Shown here: in pieces, positions 1 through 7,189 of the stretch
Layout of the letters: every line of letters begins with the position of its first letter
Position numbering within the stretch: the first letter of the stretch is position 1
Notes under the pieces: model-generated
Seen by the model: the letters and a program-made list of their open reading frames with translations, nothing else
Databases searched by the model: none
Told to the model about the DNA's origin: nothing
Program-made: the position numbers and the translations under genes
Origin: a virus
Strand: one strand, 5' to 3'
DNA: 29,347 nucleotides
IMG/VR virus record: IMGVR_UViG_3300025889_000670
Coordinates: 1-29,347 of that record

Positions 1-315
1 CTTCTACCTAATGTAGGGATAATTACTTCATCTCCACCAGGAATATTTTTAACAGGAGTGGCTGCAAAGAAATGTCCTATTTCCTTTTCACCTTCTGATA
101 AGTCACTATCTAATTGTTTATATTCGTATGTTCCAAATACATCACCAAAGTTTAATACTGTGTATTTGTTATTGGCTGCCTCATCATCCTCATCTCTAAA
201 TGTAATATATTTAGGTTGTTCGGATGCTGGGTGAACAATTTGGAATCGTTCTGTTCTATCTACTTTATCTGTCCAATCAATCTCATCACCAGCATTTATC
301 CAATCTTGGTATGGT
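1..315. repeat. Terminal direct repeat, left copy
   Basis: These bases recur at 29033-29347 with three differences, at 78 (T/G), 80 (T/C) and 207 (A/G). The repeat lies inside one long reading frame that continues across the join, so it marks a circular or circularly permuted genome cut at an arbitrary point by assembly. A physical terminal repeat is less likely. Two differences fall in one codon (ATA or GTC, Ile539 or Val539). The third is silent (Tyr496). The two ends therefore look like different strain variants, not sequencing noise. Confidence 0.95.
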
Positions 316-1694
316 TCTATTGTCAATACTTTTTTATCAAGAAGTGTTGGTTCAATAATCAAATTGAATTTCTGAACCAATCCTAACATAAAATCTAATG
401 CGGATGATTCTATTGGGAATTGTAATGCTGCGTTTACATTACCACCTCCAACTGCTGCTGCAGGACCAATACCCTTAAAGAAACATAAGTTACTACCAGG
501 TGTTCCTGTTCCACCATCTAAATAAACTACCTCAGTAGTTCCTGATGTAATATATTCTAATTCAATGTGAACCTTTTTATTTGTAGTTAGGTAAACATTA
601 GGGAAGGGACAATATATTGTTGATGTGTAAGGTGGATCAATGAATGTTCTACTTCTAATTGTTTGGGAAGTAGCACTATCAACTAATCTTACAATAAATC
701 TTGGAGCATTGCCTTGATTATAGTTAAATACTGAATAACTAAATTGGACACTAAAATCATAATAACCATTAGCATACGCTGTATATTCATCATTTACTAA
801 ATCATAACGATTGTAATTATCGTATATTTCATCGTGATAATTTACTTGATATGGAGTATTAGCTGGGAAGTTCTGAATTGAAGTAGCAAATACCCAAAAA
901 CTACCACTATCAGTAGTATCTGTAGTTACACCTAATCCTTCATTATCTGTAGGTAAAACGTATAGATTATTGAAGTAATCACTATCCATAAAGGATGAAG
1001 TGTATTTGTATTGTAAATCATCAAAGATAGCATCTACAATTGCTTTAACCCTAATAGCAGGTCTAAATTGTTGGATACGTAATGGGTATGCTTTGTTATC
1101 AAATGTTCTTGATGTAGAATCTGATGCTCCTAAAGCATAGTTAGGTAAAATAGTATCACCATCTGGAATACCATAATTTACTAATGGATAAACAATATCA
1201 CCACCAAATAAGTTATCATTCCACGATGCTGAAATATTAGCATATGTGTATGCGTGATTGTAGGCATCTAAGTCTACATCACGCATTAGGAAATTCTCTA
1301 ATTGGAATTTCAAATCAACAGATTCGTTTACAACGTTTACTTGGTATGTAGTATATCCTTTTTGGTCAGTAATAACATTGGTAATGTATAATTTACCTGT
1401 AAATACTTCACCACCATCATTTAATACTTGACAATCAATCGATTTTTGGAATGCTACGTTTGGTGTAGCACCTAAATCAAACAAATTACCAAAGAACCTA
1501 TTGTTAGTATCAGTTCCTGGTAATGAGAATGTTTGTGATGAAATGCCAAATATCCCACCTATTTCACCATTTTCAACAGCAGATATTTCTAATAATATCG
1601 CCTGATCTGCTTCTAATACATCTAAGTCCTGAACTATAGAACCCGATGTAATAATAGTGTTATTGTTAGGATATGCTGCGCGTAGTGTTACCAT
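1..1694 (-). CDS. Baseplate hub / tail tip protein fused to adhesin, N-terminal part
   Basis: This is the first 564 codons of a 1,204-aa gene that runs off base 1 and continues at 29032 down to 27112; the frame is kept (1694 + 1921 = 3615 nt). It starts with MVTLRAAYPNNNT at 1694, where the ATG overlaps the end of the preceding tail gene. The N-terminal half is beta-rich and contains a stretch YPLRIQQFRPAIRVKAIVDA followed by a partly repeated hub-like region (LDFMLGLVQKFNLIIEPTLL, then TIEPYQDWINAGDEIDWTDK). This pattern is typical of the large tail tip/baseplate proteins of Bacteroidota phages. It lies between a tail tip gene and the tape measure, as expected for a tail hub. No catalytic motif is visible. 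The family assignment is from memory of similar proteins; the join itself is seen directly. Confidence 0.75.
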   Translation of the reverse strand, partial: MVTLRAAYPNNNTIITSGSIVQDLDVLEADQAILLEISAVENGEIGGIFGISSQTFSLPGTDTNNRFFGNLFDLGATPNVAFQKSIDCQVLNDGGEVFTGKLYITNVITDQKGYTTYQVNVVNESVDLKFQLENFLMRDVDLDAYNHAYTYANISASWNDNLFGGDIVYPLVNYGIPDGDTILPNYALGASDSTSRTFDNKAYPLRIQQFRPAIRVKAIVDAIFDDLQYKYTSSFMDSDYFNNLYVLPTDNEGLGVTTDTTDSGSFWVFATSIQNFPANTPYQVNYHDEIYDNYNRYDLVNDEYTAYANGYYDFSVQFSYSVFNYNQGNAPRFIVRLVDSATSQTIRSRTFIDPPYTSTIYCPFPNVYLTTNKKVHIELEYITSGTTEVVYLDGGTGTPGSNLCFFKGIGPAAAVGGGNVNAALQFPIESSALDFMLGLVQKFNLIIEPTLLDKKVLTIEPYQDWINAGDEIDWTDKVDRTERFQIVHPASEQPKYITFRDEDDEAANNKYTVLNFGDVFGTYEYKQLDSDLSEGEKEIGHFFAATPVKNIPGGDEVIIPTLGR

Positions 1695-3058
1695 TATTCT
1701 CTTGGTCTAAGTTGATTAGCAGGGCTAAATTCAATTTGATATTGGAAGTTCTTCTGTGTTCTTGGGTTTGTTTTTTCAACTACATTAGCTGTGCTAATTA
1801 CTACAGGTAACATCTCTGTTCCTTCCTGTATATACACATTTGCACTAAAGAATAGTTCACGAAGCCAATCCGCCTCCGTTTGGGTAAGCCAATTGGAATT
1901 CGCGGTTTTTACTTGTTTTAACGCATTATAATATTGTCTTGACCCACGACGCGATTTATCATAAATAGGGCCGTTATCCGCAGTAGAAAAGTTTACAAAT
2001 GATTGTTCATATGATTGACGTTCAATATTAAATACTGAATCACTTTGTAGAGTGAATGTGTAATAATCCCAAACACCAAATTCATTTTTCCAAGCAAATC
2101 TAACTCCATTGTAAACACAATCACCTGTTGATTTATTGAATCTTAGAGTTGCCCAAACACCATCGGTATTTTCTAAACCATCATCACCTTGTCCTGTAAC
2201 TACTACTTTATATGATGCCCAAGTAGCTGGGATAGAAATACCAGCATCCTCTAAGTTTTGTGGACCTACACCAATGTGAACTAATCGTGTAGAAGCATCT
2301 TGTGAATCATAGGCACCACCATCACCCCATAAAGTATTTGATAATGTCCTTGGACCACCTCCATTTGTTGTAATATTGGTAAAATCATTTGTTTGAATAC
2401 TACTACCAGCAGCATTATACCACGTTATTTGAACGTAGAATATATCTTGTGCTTGTGTGCTACTTGGTGGAGAGTCAAAGTTACCATTGTAATAACTAAT
2501 AGTAAAATAATCACCATCATTGACTGATTGCGTCAGGGGTGCATTTGTCAATGTATGTTGATAACTAAATGAATTGTATATACTCGCATCCTCCATAGCA
2601 AAATAAGATGCTGAATTAAAATTCCAATTTACAGCAGCATATGGATCTACTAAACCATCTGTTAGTGTATAGAATGAAGAACCTGTAACAGCTGGATTAC
2701 CAGCAGGTCCATATCCTGTATATAATAAAACAGATGATGATAATGATGTTCCATACTCTTCACCAAACTTGATTACAAAGTCCTTATTAGCAAGAGACGA
2801 TGTAGCAAACTTTTGTGTTTTCCATACATTGTCACTTTCAATATATGATGAAAGTATTTGACCAATGTTAAAAACACCCTTAGCATTGGGGTTTGGTTGT
2901 TGTTTTATACGCTGGATTAGTGTTGATGAACCACTTTCATAAATGTCTAATACAAACTGGTATTGTGGTTGACTTGATACTGTAGAAACAACAGTAAATA
3001 GCACATCGCTATTTGCCATTCCAGGTGATGTAGGTTCTTGTTGTATTGCTATCGCCAT
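1694..3058 (-). CDS. Tail tip / distal tail-like structural protein
   Basis: This is a 454-aa soluble beta-rich protein with no signal peptide or membrane segment. It begins MAIAIQQEPTSPGMANSDVL and carries RFAWKNEFGVWDYYTFTLQ in its C-terminal half (about residues 318-336), a signature I associate with tail proteins next to the hub in Bacteroidota phages. The C-terminal part ends in a compact domain (ANVYIQEGTEMLPVVISTAN, then QYQIEFSPANQ). It sits between the tail completion gene and the hub gene, and the stop and next start nearly touch (1694). A distal tail (Dit-like) or baseplate ring role is inferred from position and composition. It could also be a minor tail protein. Confidence 0.6.
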   Translation of the reverse strand: MAIAIQQEPTSPGMANSDVLFTVVSTVSSQPQYQFVLDIYESGSSTLIQRIKQQPNPNAKGVFNIGQILSSYIESDNVWKTQKFATSSLANKDFVIKFGEEYGTSLSSSVLLYTGYGPAGNPAVTGSSFYTLTDGLVDPYAAVNWNFNSASYFAMEDASIYNSFSYQHTLTNAPLTQSVNDGDYFTISYYNGNFDSPPSSTQAQDIFYVQITWYNAAGSSIQTNDFTNITTNGGGPRTLSNTLWGDGGAYDSQDASTRLVHIGVGPQNLEDAGISIPATWASYKVVVTGQGDDGLENTDGVWATLRFNKSTGDCVYNGVRFAWKNEFGVWDYYTFTLQSDSVFNIERQSYEQSFVNFSTADNGPIYDKSRRGSRQYYNALKQVKTANSNWLTQTEADWLRELFFSANVYIQEGTEMLPVVISTANVVEKTNPRTQKNFQYQIEFSPANQLRPRE

Positions 3059-3059
3059 T

Positions 3060-3551
3060 TTATCCTAATGTTGAATAATTTTGTTCTATATAATTTTCTA
3101 CATCCATAGCAAAAGCATTACCTATATTATTTGTATTTGACATAAATACTTGATTTAAGGATATTTCTATGAATGGTTTTGGTTTTTTGAATCGTTGTCC
3201 TTTCTTAGCAATGTTTCTTGCTATAGCCCAAGCGAATTGTTCTGTTGTGAATTTACCTGGGACATTGATTCGTTTTTGTCTAATCCAATCAGCAATTGCT
3301 CTAACAGGTGGCATTTTACCTGCTCCACGTTCAGCTCCATCATCAACCCATTTACCATATGTTTCCATAGTAATAGGTAAAACAAAGAAGTTATTAGTAT
3401 CCTGAAGAGATTGTGGAGTTATACTACGTGCTAAATTACCAGTTACAACAGAATTATTATCATATAATCTATCAACCATTTCCCCCTTAACGAGATTACC
3501 GATATCAGTTAACTCGAGTTCTAAGTTAGGGTATTGGATTGGTTGTATCAT
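3060..3551 (-). CDS. HK97 gp10-like tail completion / neck protein
   Basis: This is a 163-aa protein. The core GKWVDDGAERGAGKMPPVRA followed by IADWIRQKRI, then FAWAIARNIAKKG and a C-terminal KPFIEISL, matches the layout of HK97 gp10-like (tail completion, Neck) proteins: a residue run before PP, an I..W helix and a second helix carrying the R..IAKKG motif. Such proteins sit at the head-tail interface. The gene overlaps the upstream gene by one base (TAATG-type junction at 3551) and is followed after one base by the tail tip gene, so the three are translationally coupled. Membership of the general fold is fairly secure; the exact neck position is inferred. Confidence 0.7.
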   Translation of the reverse strand: MIQPIQYPNLELELTDIGNLVKGEMVDRLYDNNSVVTGNLARSITPQSLQDTNNFFVLPITMETYGKWVDDGAERGAGKMPPVRAIADWIRQKRINVPGKFTTEQFAWAIARNIAKKGQRFKKPKPFIEISLNQVFMSNTNNIGNAFAMDVENYIEQNYSTLG

Positions 3552-4012
3552 TATGGTAACTTAGGATAAGTGCAATAATTGTAAATACCTGCTTCTTGGA
3601 ATGTAATTTGTGAAACCCAACCATAAACTCTATCATTGAATGCCTCGTTTACAGGGGTTAATGTGTTCATCTGGATTGTCATCCAGTTAGTATTGTTTAC
3701 AGGACCATAATTCAAATATGATAATACATCATAAACATATTGTTCTGTTCTTGATTTTACTTGTAATGGTGAATCATCGCTCAATTTAGGAACATCAAGT
3801 GAATACAATTCAAATACTAATGTTCTTAGATTTGTTGTAATACCTGGTGATACTAATGGACGTAAAAATACGAATGGATATCTAATATTCTGGGAGTTAG
3901 AATCTAAGTAATCAATAGCACCCTCAGCAAACGATTGAATGGCAATATGCTCATTACATGCTTGCTGGAAATAACCAACTACTTGTTCGTATGTGTGAAT
4001 TGTAGTGTTCAT
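3551..4012 (-). CDS. Tail terminator-like protein
   Basis: This is a 153-aa protein. An N-terminal helix (TYEQVVGYFQQACNEH) is followed by beta strands with the segment IRYPFVFLRPL and FELYSLDVPK, then a second helix region (RTEQYVYDVLSYLNY). This helix-strand order and the conserved YPFVFLRP-like motif resemble tail terminator or minor tail proteins found next to gp10-like genes in Bacteroidota phages. It starts within the stop of the upstream gene (TAATG, one base shared at 4012) and shares one base with the next gene at 3551. The function is inferred from position between the chaperone and the tail completion gene. No catalytic residues are evident. Confidence 0.5.
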   Translation of the reverse strand: MNTTIHTYEQVVGYFQQACNEHIAIQSFAEGAIDYLDSNSQNIRYPFVFLRPLVSPGITTNLRTLVFELYSLDVPKLSDDSPLQVKSRTEQYVYDVLSYLNYGPVNNTNWMTIQMNTLTPVNEAFNDRVYGWVSQITFQEAGIYNYCTYPKLP

Positions 4013-4260
4013 TACTTATTCTTTTCTACTAATGCTTCTACATATGATCTATGCACCATATGTTGGTTACAGATTAGATTTATATTACGACCATTCTTCA
4101 TATCATTTAGAATCATTTTATCTTGTTTAGATAACGGTGATACAGAAGTTACCTTGGTTGCCTTTACTTTCTTATATTCTTCTTTTGCTTCCATATTTTG
4201 ATTACCAATTTTACCTAACTGGTCTGTATTGTCGTTCGAGTAGTTTTCGTCGTTGTTCAT
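4012..4260 (-). CDS. Small unknown protein in tail module
   Basis: This is an 82-aa acidic-to-basic protein with an Asn/Asp-rich N-terminus (MNNDENYSNDNTDQLGKIGN) and a Lys-rich middle. Its C-terminal helical part (SKQDKMILNDMKNGRNINLI, then CNQHMVHRSYVEALVEK) could form a helix-turn-helix-like fold, but this is speculative. The first 50 bases overlap the last codons of the -1 frame extension of the upstream gene (which ends at 4211), a compact arrangement typical of tail chaperone loci. I do not recognise a family. Confidence 0.65.
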   Translation of the reverse strand: MNNDENYSNDNTDQLGKIGNQNMEAKEEYKKVKATKVTSVSPLSKQDKMILNDMKNGRNINLICNQHMVHRSYVEALVEKNK

Positions 4261-5055
4261 CTCTATTATTTTTATCTTGTTCGTATGCTAAATAGTTTAA
4301 TACAAATACAAAGTTTAATTCAGGGATACTTGTGTCTCCTGTGATTGAAAGTATGGATGTTGAAGCGAGGTAATGAATTGTCGCAAACCAACCCCAATGT
4401 TCATTGAACCCATCTGTTGGGTCATCTCCTTCATCTTCATCGTCTGTTCTTTGGGGGGCAGAGAAGAGAGATTCGAACCGAGTAAGGAGGTGTTTGCGAG
4501 AACTAAAAAAAAACTCAATGCGCCTAATCCCATTACAGCTGGTAATACACCTAATTTCTCAGCTTGTTCAACTCGTTTACTACTATCATATTTTTCTAAT
4601 TCATAATACTTGAATAGGTTTTCAGCATCACCCATCTTTACCTTAAATGTGTTCTTAAATGCCCATTTGATACCATCGAATTTATGTTTTACGATTGGAC
4701 GATATAAAATAGCCATTATTTGTTCGAGGTTTTCATGCGGATTTTTTGATAGTCTCTCTAAGTCCACATACTCGCCCAATGTCATTTTAGATACGCTACT
4801 AAACCCGTATAATTGTCCATCCAATTCAAATACAGGATAGAACTGAGGGTTCAAATCACTGAACGTATCTAATATTTTAGCATATACACTTTGTATAGAT
4901 GCTGGTGTCCATTCCATAATTTCATCTTGTGATTTATCACTTAGAACTGAAATCATATGAATCATTTTTTCACTATCACTCAAATGCTCAAGTGAATTAA
5001 ACTGCTTCCATTGTTTAATAGATAAGTAGTCTGGTATATTTAGTTTAATTTCCAT
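4211..5055 (-). CDS. Tail assembly chaperone, long form made by -1 frameshift
   Basis: A -1 shift on T TTT TTA (4510-4504) would join codons 1-184 of the 5055 gene to 97 codons of the -1 frame, giving 281 aa and a stop at 4213-4211. The -1 frame is open throughout and reads as a normal protein: an acidic linker (QRTDDEDEGDDPTDG), then FNEHWGWFATIHYLASTSI and PELNFVFVLNYLAYEQDKNN, ending in a basic tail. The layout (conserved short protein, slippery site, overlapping second frame, near tail completion and tape measure genes) parallels gpG/gpGT of lambda and similar chaperones. The open frame and heptamer are seen; use of the shift is inferred. Without slippage the zero frame stops at 4315. Confidence 0.6.
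4315..5055 (-). CDS. Tail assembly chaperone-like protein, short form
   Basis: This is the 246-aa zero-frame product starting MEIKLNIPDYLSIKQWKQFN. The N-terminal part is helical. The middle (YPVFELDGQLYGFSSVSKMT, then GEYVDLERLSKNP) resembles the conserved region of an abundant family of Bacteroidota phage proteins located before tail genes. After Ser181-Phe-Phe-Leu184 the zero frame continues with a short hydrophobic stretch and a Met/Gln-rich tail (TMKMKEMTQQMGSMNIGVG). That tail is encoded by DNA that also carries the 97-codon -1 extension, so bases 4315-4504 may code in two frames. A tandem hairpin region lies upstream and a terminator precedes the gene. The chaperone role comes from position and the frameshift layout, not from a clear domain. 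Confidence 0.6.
   Translation of the reverse strand: MEIKLNIPDYLSIKQWKQFNSLEHLSDSEKMIHMISVLSDKSQDEIMEWTPASIQSVYAKILDTFSDLNPQFYPVFELDGQLYGFSSVSKMTLGEYVDLERLSKNPHENLEQIMAILYRPIVKHKFDGIKWAFKNTFKVKMGDAENLFKYYELEKYDSSKRVEQAEKLGVLPAVMGLGALSFFLVLANTSLLGSNLSSLPPKEQTMKMKEMTQQMGSMNIGVGLRQFITSLQHPYFQSQETQVSLN
4504..4510 (-). other. Slippery heptamer for -1 ribosomal frameshift
   Basis: On the minus strand the frame reads AGT TTT TTT TTA GTT, a run of nine T followed by A. T TTT TTA is a canonical X XXY YYZ heptamer, the same as the HIV-1 gag-pol site. It lies at codons 182-184 of the 5055 gene, exactly where an open 97-codon -1 frame becomes accessible. I see no convincing pseudoknot just downstream, only a 5-bp GTTCT/AGAAC complement. 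Confidence 0.6.
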
Positions 5056-5103
5056 ATCGATAAATATTGTGTATGTATAAAATCTCCTCGATAAGATAAG
5101 GAA

Positions 5104-5119
5104 GCCCGCTTACGCGGGC
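5104..5119 (-). terminator. GC hairpin before tail module
   Basis: A perfect 6-bp stem GCCCGC / GCGGGC with a 4-base loop, followed on the minus strand by TTCCTTATCTTATC. It lies between the nuclease-like gene (stop at 5167) and the tail chaperone gene (start 5055). It is a probable terminator for the small-gene operon, although the T tract is weak. Confidence 0.6.
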
Positions 5120-5127
5120 AACCTATT

Positions 5128-5161
5128 CTAAGTAGGACAAAGGTGAAGGAAACCTACTTAG
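5128..5161 (-). terminator. Second stem-loop, 9-bp stem
   Basis: CTAAGTAGG (5128-5136) pairs perfectly with CCTACTTAG (5153-5161) around a 16-base purine-rich loop. It lies only 5 bases after the stop of the 5167 gene and just before the GC hairpin, making a tandem pair. It may act with the GC hairpin in termination or protect the mRNA end; the role is inferred. Confidence 0.45.
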
Positions 5162-5166
5162 CTAAA

Positions 5167-5874
5167 TTAAAGTGTGTTATTAGATAATGGGTTGTCTTTA
5201 TCATCCCAAGGCATAGGGTTATAATATCCACCTGGTTCTAAATCTTCTGGGGAGATGATTACAATATTGAATGATTTATCTTCAGGGATATATTCACTAT
5301 CATAATACCAATATTCAACATTTATACCATATTCTTTTTTGAATAATTCATTTTTCTTAGTATTACGAGAAATATAGTTAGTATTATTATTTTTTCTACT
5401 ATGAATAGATTTTAATTGAATACCTCCCTTTTCATATTCATTTGTTCCATCAAGTGGCCAAGTTGACTTATATACAACATCTACAGCATATTTTAAGTCA
5501 ATATCCTTAGGTGTCTTATGAACTGTAAGTTGGTAACGCCTATCTAAGGTATGCATCAACATTTCTTCAGCTAAATACCCTTGAAATGTATTGTAAAATA
5601 CAGCTATAAATGCTACGTGTAATCCCTCTATTGGTCCAAAATTACCCTTATCTATAATTTCTTCTACTACAGCATAAAATGCTTGTGCGTATTCAGGAAC
5701 TGAAGTATACTCTTCGTATAATTCCTCTAAGTTAGATGGATTAGAAAACTCACAAAATTCTATCAAATACCCTAATTTTTTAGGGGATGAATTTTCTAAG
5801 GTATCCCAATTTTGGGCAATCCACCTACCATACTCCTTTTTGATATCACCTAATTGTTGATAATTTATTTCCAT
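5167..5874 (-). CDS. Putative PD-(D/E)XK-type nuclease-like protein
   Basis: This is a 235-aa soluble protein. The N-terminal 120 residues are mainly helical. In the C-terminal half the stretch DIDLKYAVDVVYKS (about residues 144-157) followed by GGIQLKSIHS (about 170-179) fits the D-...-(Q/E)-x-K core of the PD-(D/E)XK fold, as found in some restriction and phage recombination nucleases. Candidate catalytic residues are the Asp of AVDVV and the Gln and Lys of IQLK. The leader AATAAAATATAAAATATG has no Shine-Dalgarno. It ends the small-gene region and is followed by two hairpins. The motif assignment is by eye; it could instead be an unknown phage protein. Confidence 0.4.
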   Translation of the reverse strand: MEINYQQLGDIKKEYGRWIAQNWDTLENSSPKKLGYLIEFCEFSNPSNLEELYEEYTSVPEYAQAFYAVVEEIIDKGNFGPIEGLHVAFIAVFYNTFQGYLAEEMLMHTLDRRYQLTVHKTPKDIDLKYAVDVVYKSTWPLDGTNEYEKGGIQLKSIHSRKNNNTNYISRNTKKNELFKKEYGINVEYWYYDSEYIPEDKSFNIVIISPEDLEPGGYYNPMPWDDKDNPLSNNTL

Positions 5875-5922
5875 ATTTTATATTTTATTATACGTATTGG
5901 GTATAATATCAAAGATGTAGGT

Positions 5923-6120
5923 TTATCCCCTATTTTCTAATTTCTTTTCTATAATCTTAGCTGTTTCATAGGTACCATAATTAGCATATTCGTAGAATGC
6001 CATTGCAATACCAATCACTTGGGTAATACTATAGTCCTTACCAGCTGAATAATCTACAGCTGCCTTCATCATTGATTGACGAACAATTGATTCGTGTGTG
6101 TTGTTGTTCATTTGTGACAT
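5923..6120 (-). CDS. Small unknown protein
   Basis: This is a 65-aa protein, largely helical, beginning MSQMNNNTHESIVRQSMMKA, with a hydrophobic helix (ITQVIGIAMAFYEYANYG) and a basic C-terminus. It follows a clear promoter (6163-6133) whose -7 box ends 13 bases before the start, with the A-rich leader CCCAAATAAAAAATG. A second in-frame ATG lies three codons on. No family recognised. Confidence 0.7.
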   Translation of the reverse strand: MSQMNNNTHESIVRQSMMKAAVDYSAGKDYSITQVIGIAMAFYEYANYGTYETAKIIEKKLENRG

Positions 6121-6197
6121 TTTTTATTTGGGTAAATATACAAACTAAGAACTACTAATCCAACGAGTATTACCTCTCCTATACCAATTCCTATCAT
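6108..6197 (-). CDS. Possible 29-aa single-pass membrane peptide
   Basis: The ATG overlaps the TGA stop of the 57-aa gene upstream (ATGA), a typical coupling arrangement. The product MIGIGIGEVILVGLVVLSLY plus IYPNKKCHK is almost entirely one hydrophobic helix with a basic tail, as in small phage membrane peptides. The same DNA contains the promoter of the next gene and overlaps that gene's start by 13 bases, so the open frame could be chance. No homologue is known to me. Confidence 0.35.
   Translation of the reverse strand: MIGIGIGEVILVGLVVLSLYIYPNKKCHK
6133..6163 (-). promoter_or_regulatory. Bacteroidota-type promoter
   Basis: TTG (6163-6161), exactly 20 bases, then TATATTTA (6140-6133) on the minus strand. 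This matches the Bacteroidota -33/-7 pattern and has the same spacing as five other sites in this genome. It drives the 65-aa gene at 6120. Confidence 0.7.
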
Positions 6198-6367
6198 TTG
6201 TCCTCTTCAATAATAACATTAAACGAACCCATAATACAGAAACTGGTTTGGTTGTCCATATAATTGATTTCTACACCTTCACTACCGAAGCGTGTTTGTG
6301 GGCGTGATGACGAGATGAATGTTCTAATTACATCTCCTTTGGTTGATACTAATTGTGTCTTAAACAT
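6194..6367 (-). CDS. Small unknown protein
   Basis: This is a 57-aa protein beginning MFKTQLVSTKGDVIRTFISS and ending FNVIIEEDK, with alternating hydrophobic residues suggesting a small beta-rich fold. It starts 5 bases after the stop of the 242-aa gene. Its leader AATAAAAGTTATG is the same one seen before three other genes here, which supports the start. Its TGA overlaps the ATG of a possible membrane peptide. Confidence 0.7.
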   Translation of the reverse strand: MFKTQLVSTKGDVIRTFISSSRPQTRFGSEGVEINYMDNQTSFCIMGSFNVIIEEDK

Positions 6368-6372
6368 AACTT

Positions 6373-7101
6373 TTATTTATTTAATTCTGTTTTTAACATT
6401 TCTAATACTTTCATTTTTTCACCAATCATCTTATACATTACACTATTAGTATGTTCATCATTGTGGAAAAACTCTCTACTACCATCTGTTACTTTATTTA
6501 ACATATCTTCTAAATCAAAATCAAATGATGGTTTTTCGATTGGTTCTAAATGGTATTGGGCATACCTTAACTCTTCATTAACAACAACACCATACAAACA
6601 AAATAAATCTATGTTTCCTAATAGGTTTGTATAGTTAATTGTTTCCTTCATTTTACGAAGTGTAAGTGGTTTGTTAGTATATTTACTTAACTCCTCTCTA
6701 ACCACAGAATAAAAATATGATTTATCATAACCAATGTGTTCTATTTTACGTTCTCCATAGTTAGTAATCATATTATAAAACTTACCATTACGTAAAACAT
6801 TTGCCATTGCCTTAACAGCTATCTGCTGGGCTACTTCTTTATTATAACGTTTACCAGCTTGTGTTCTATGTTCAACACGATTTTTGGTTCGAACATCACC
6901 TTTCACTTCACCAACAACTTCTAACATTGAAGGGTGGATACGTAACATTTCACCACTTTTAGTTGATTTACAGATAACATAACGTTTTTGATTGTAGTTA
7001 TCTTGAACAATAAACTCTAATCCAAACTTTTTTTCGTTTTTTGGACTTAACTTAACTGCTTTAACCTTTTGATTAGGTTTGAAATCACTTACTTTTGTCA
7101 T
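6373..7101 (-). CDS. Unknown protein with SH3/KOW-like N-terminus
   Basis: This is a 242-aa basic protein, the largest unknown gene of the small-gene cluster. The N-terminal 60 residues (FKPNQKVKAVKLSPKNEKKF, then EFIVQDNYNQKRYVICKS) look like a small beta-barrel of SH3/KOW type, often nucleic acid-binding. The central part is helical and basic (AGKRYNKEVAQQIAVKAMAN) and the C-terminus is a charged helix (KMKVLEMLKTELNK). It starts at the conserved leader AATAAAAGTTATG and has its own promoter (7177-7147). With no recognisable replication gene in the genome, it is one candidate for a DNA- or RNA-binding replication or regulatory factor, but nothing in the sequence proves this. Confidence 0.7.
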   Translation of the reverse strand: MTKVSDFKPNQKVKAVKLSPKNEKKFGLEFIVQDNYNQKRYVICKSTKSGEMLRIHPSMLEVVGEVKGDVRTKNRVEHRTQAGKRYNKEVAQQIAVKAMANVLRNGKFYNMITNYGERKIEHIGYDKSYFYSVVREELSKYTNKPLTLRKMKETINYTNLLGNIDLFCLYGVVVNEELRYAQYHLEPIEKPSFDFDLEDMLNKVTDGSREFFHNDEHTNSVMYKMIGEKMKVLEMLKTELNK

Positions 7102-7146
7102 AACTTTTATTTTTTGTCCCTCGTTGTTTTTATTTTTTCGAACACG

Positions 7147-7177
7147 TGAATATACGAAAGGAGGGTTGGGTAACCAA
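7147..7177 (-). promoter_or_regulatory. Bacteroidota-type promoter
   Basis: TTG (7177-7175), N20, TATATTCA (7154-7147), 46 bases before the 242-aa gene. A 27-bp stretch (7144-7170) is identical to that at 8137-8163 upstream of the 51-aa gene, showing duplication of a promoter cassette. The -33 box lies inside a hairpin arm. Confidence 0.7.
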
Positions 7178-7180
7178 CCC
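7163..7180 (-). terminator. Hairpin overlapping promoter
   Basis: GGGTTGG (7163-7169) and CCAACCC (7174-7180) form a perfect 7-bp stem with a GTAA loop, 10 bases after the stop of the 84-aa gene. On the minus strand it is followed by CTCCTTTCG. It may end the 84-aa transcript while its arm contains the -33 box of the next promoter. Confidence 0.5.
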
Positions 7181-7189
7181 CCCTCGCAT

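Noticed and set aside
1-315. Physical direct terminal repeat (as in T7-like phages)
   Set aside because: The repeat lies in the middle of a structural gene, with no gene boundary or promoter at its ends, and the copies differ at three sites. An assembly overlap of a circular or permuted genome explains it better.
4456-4500. tRNA-like TTCGAAT motif on the minus strand
   Set aside because: GGTTCGAATC resembles a tRNA T-loop, but the flanking T stem does not pair, no acceptor or anticodon arm is visible, and the bases are coding in both the zero and -1 frames.
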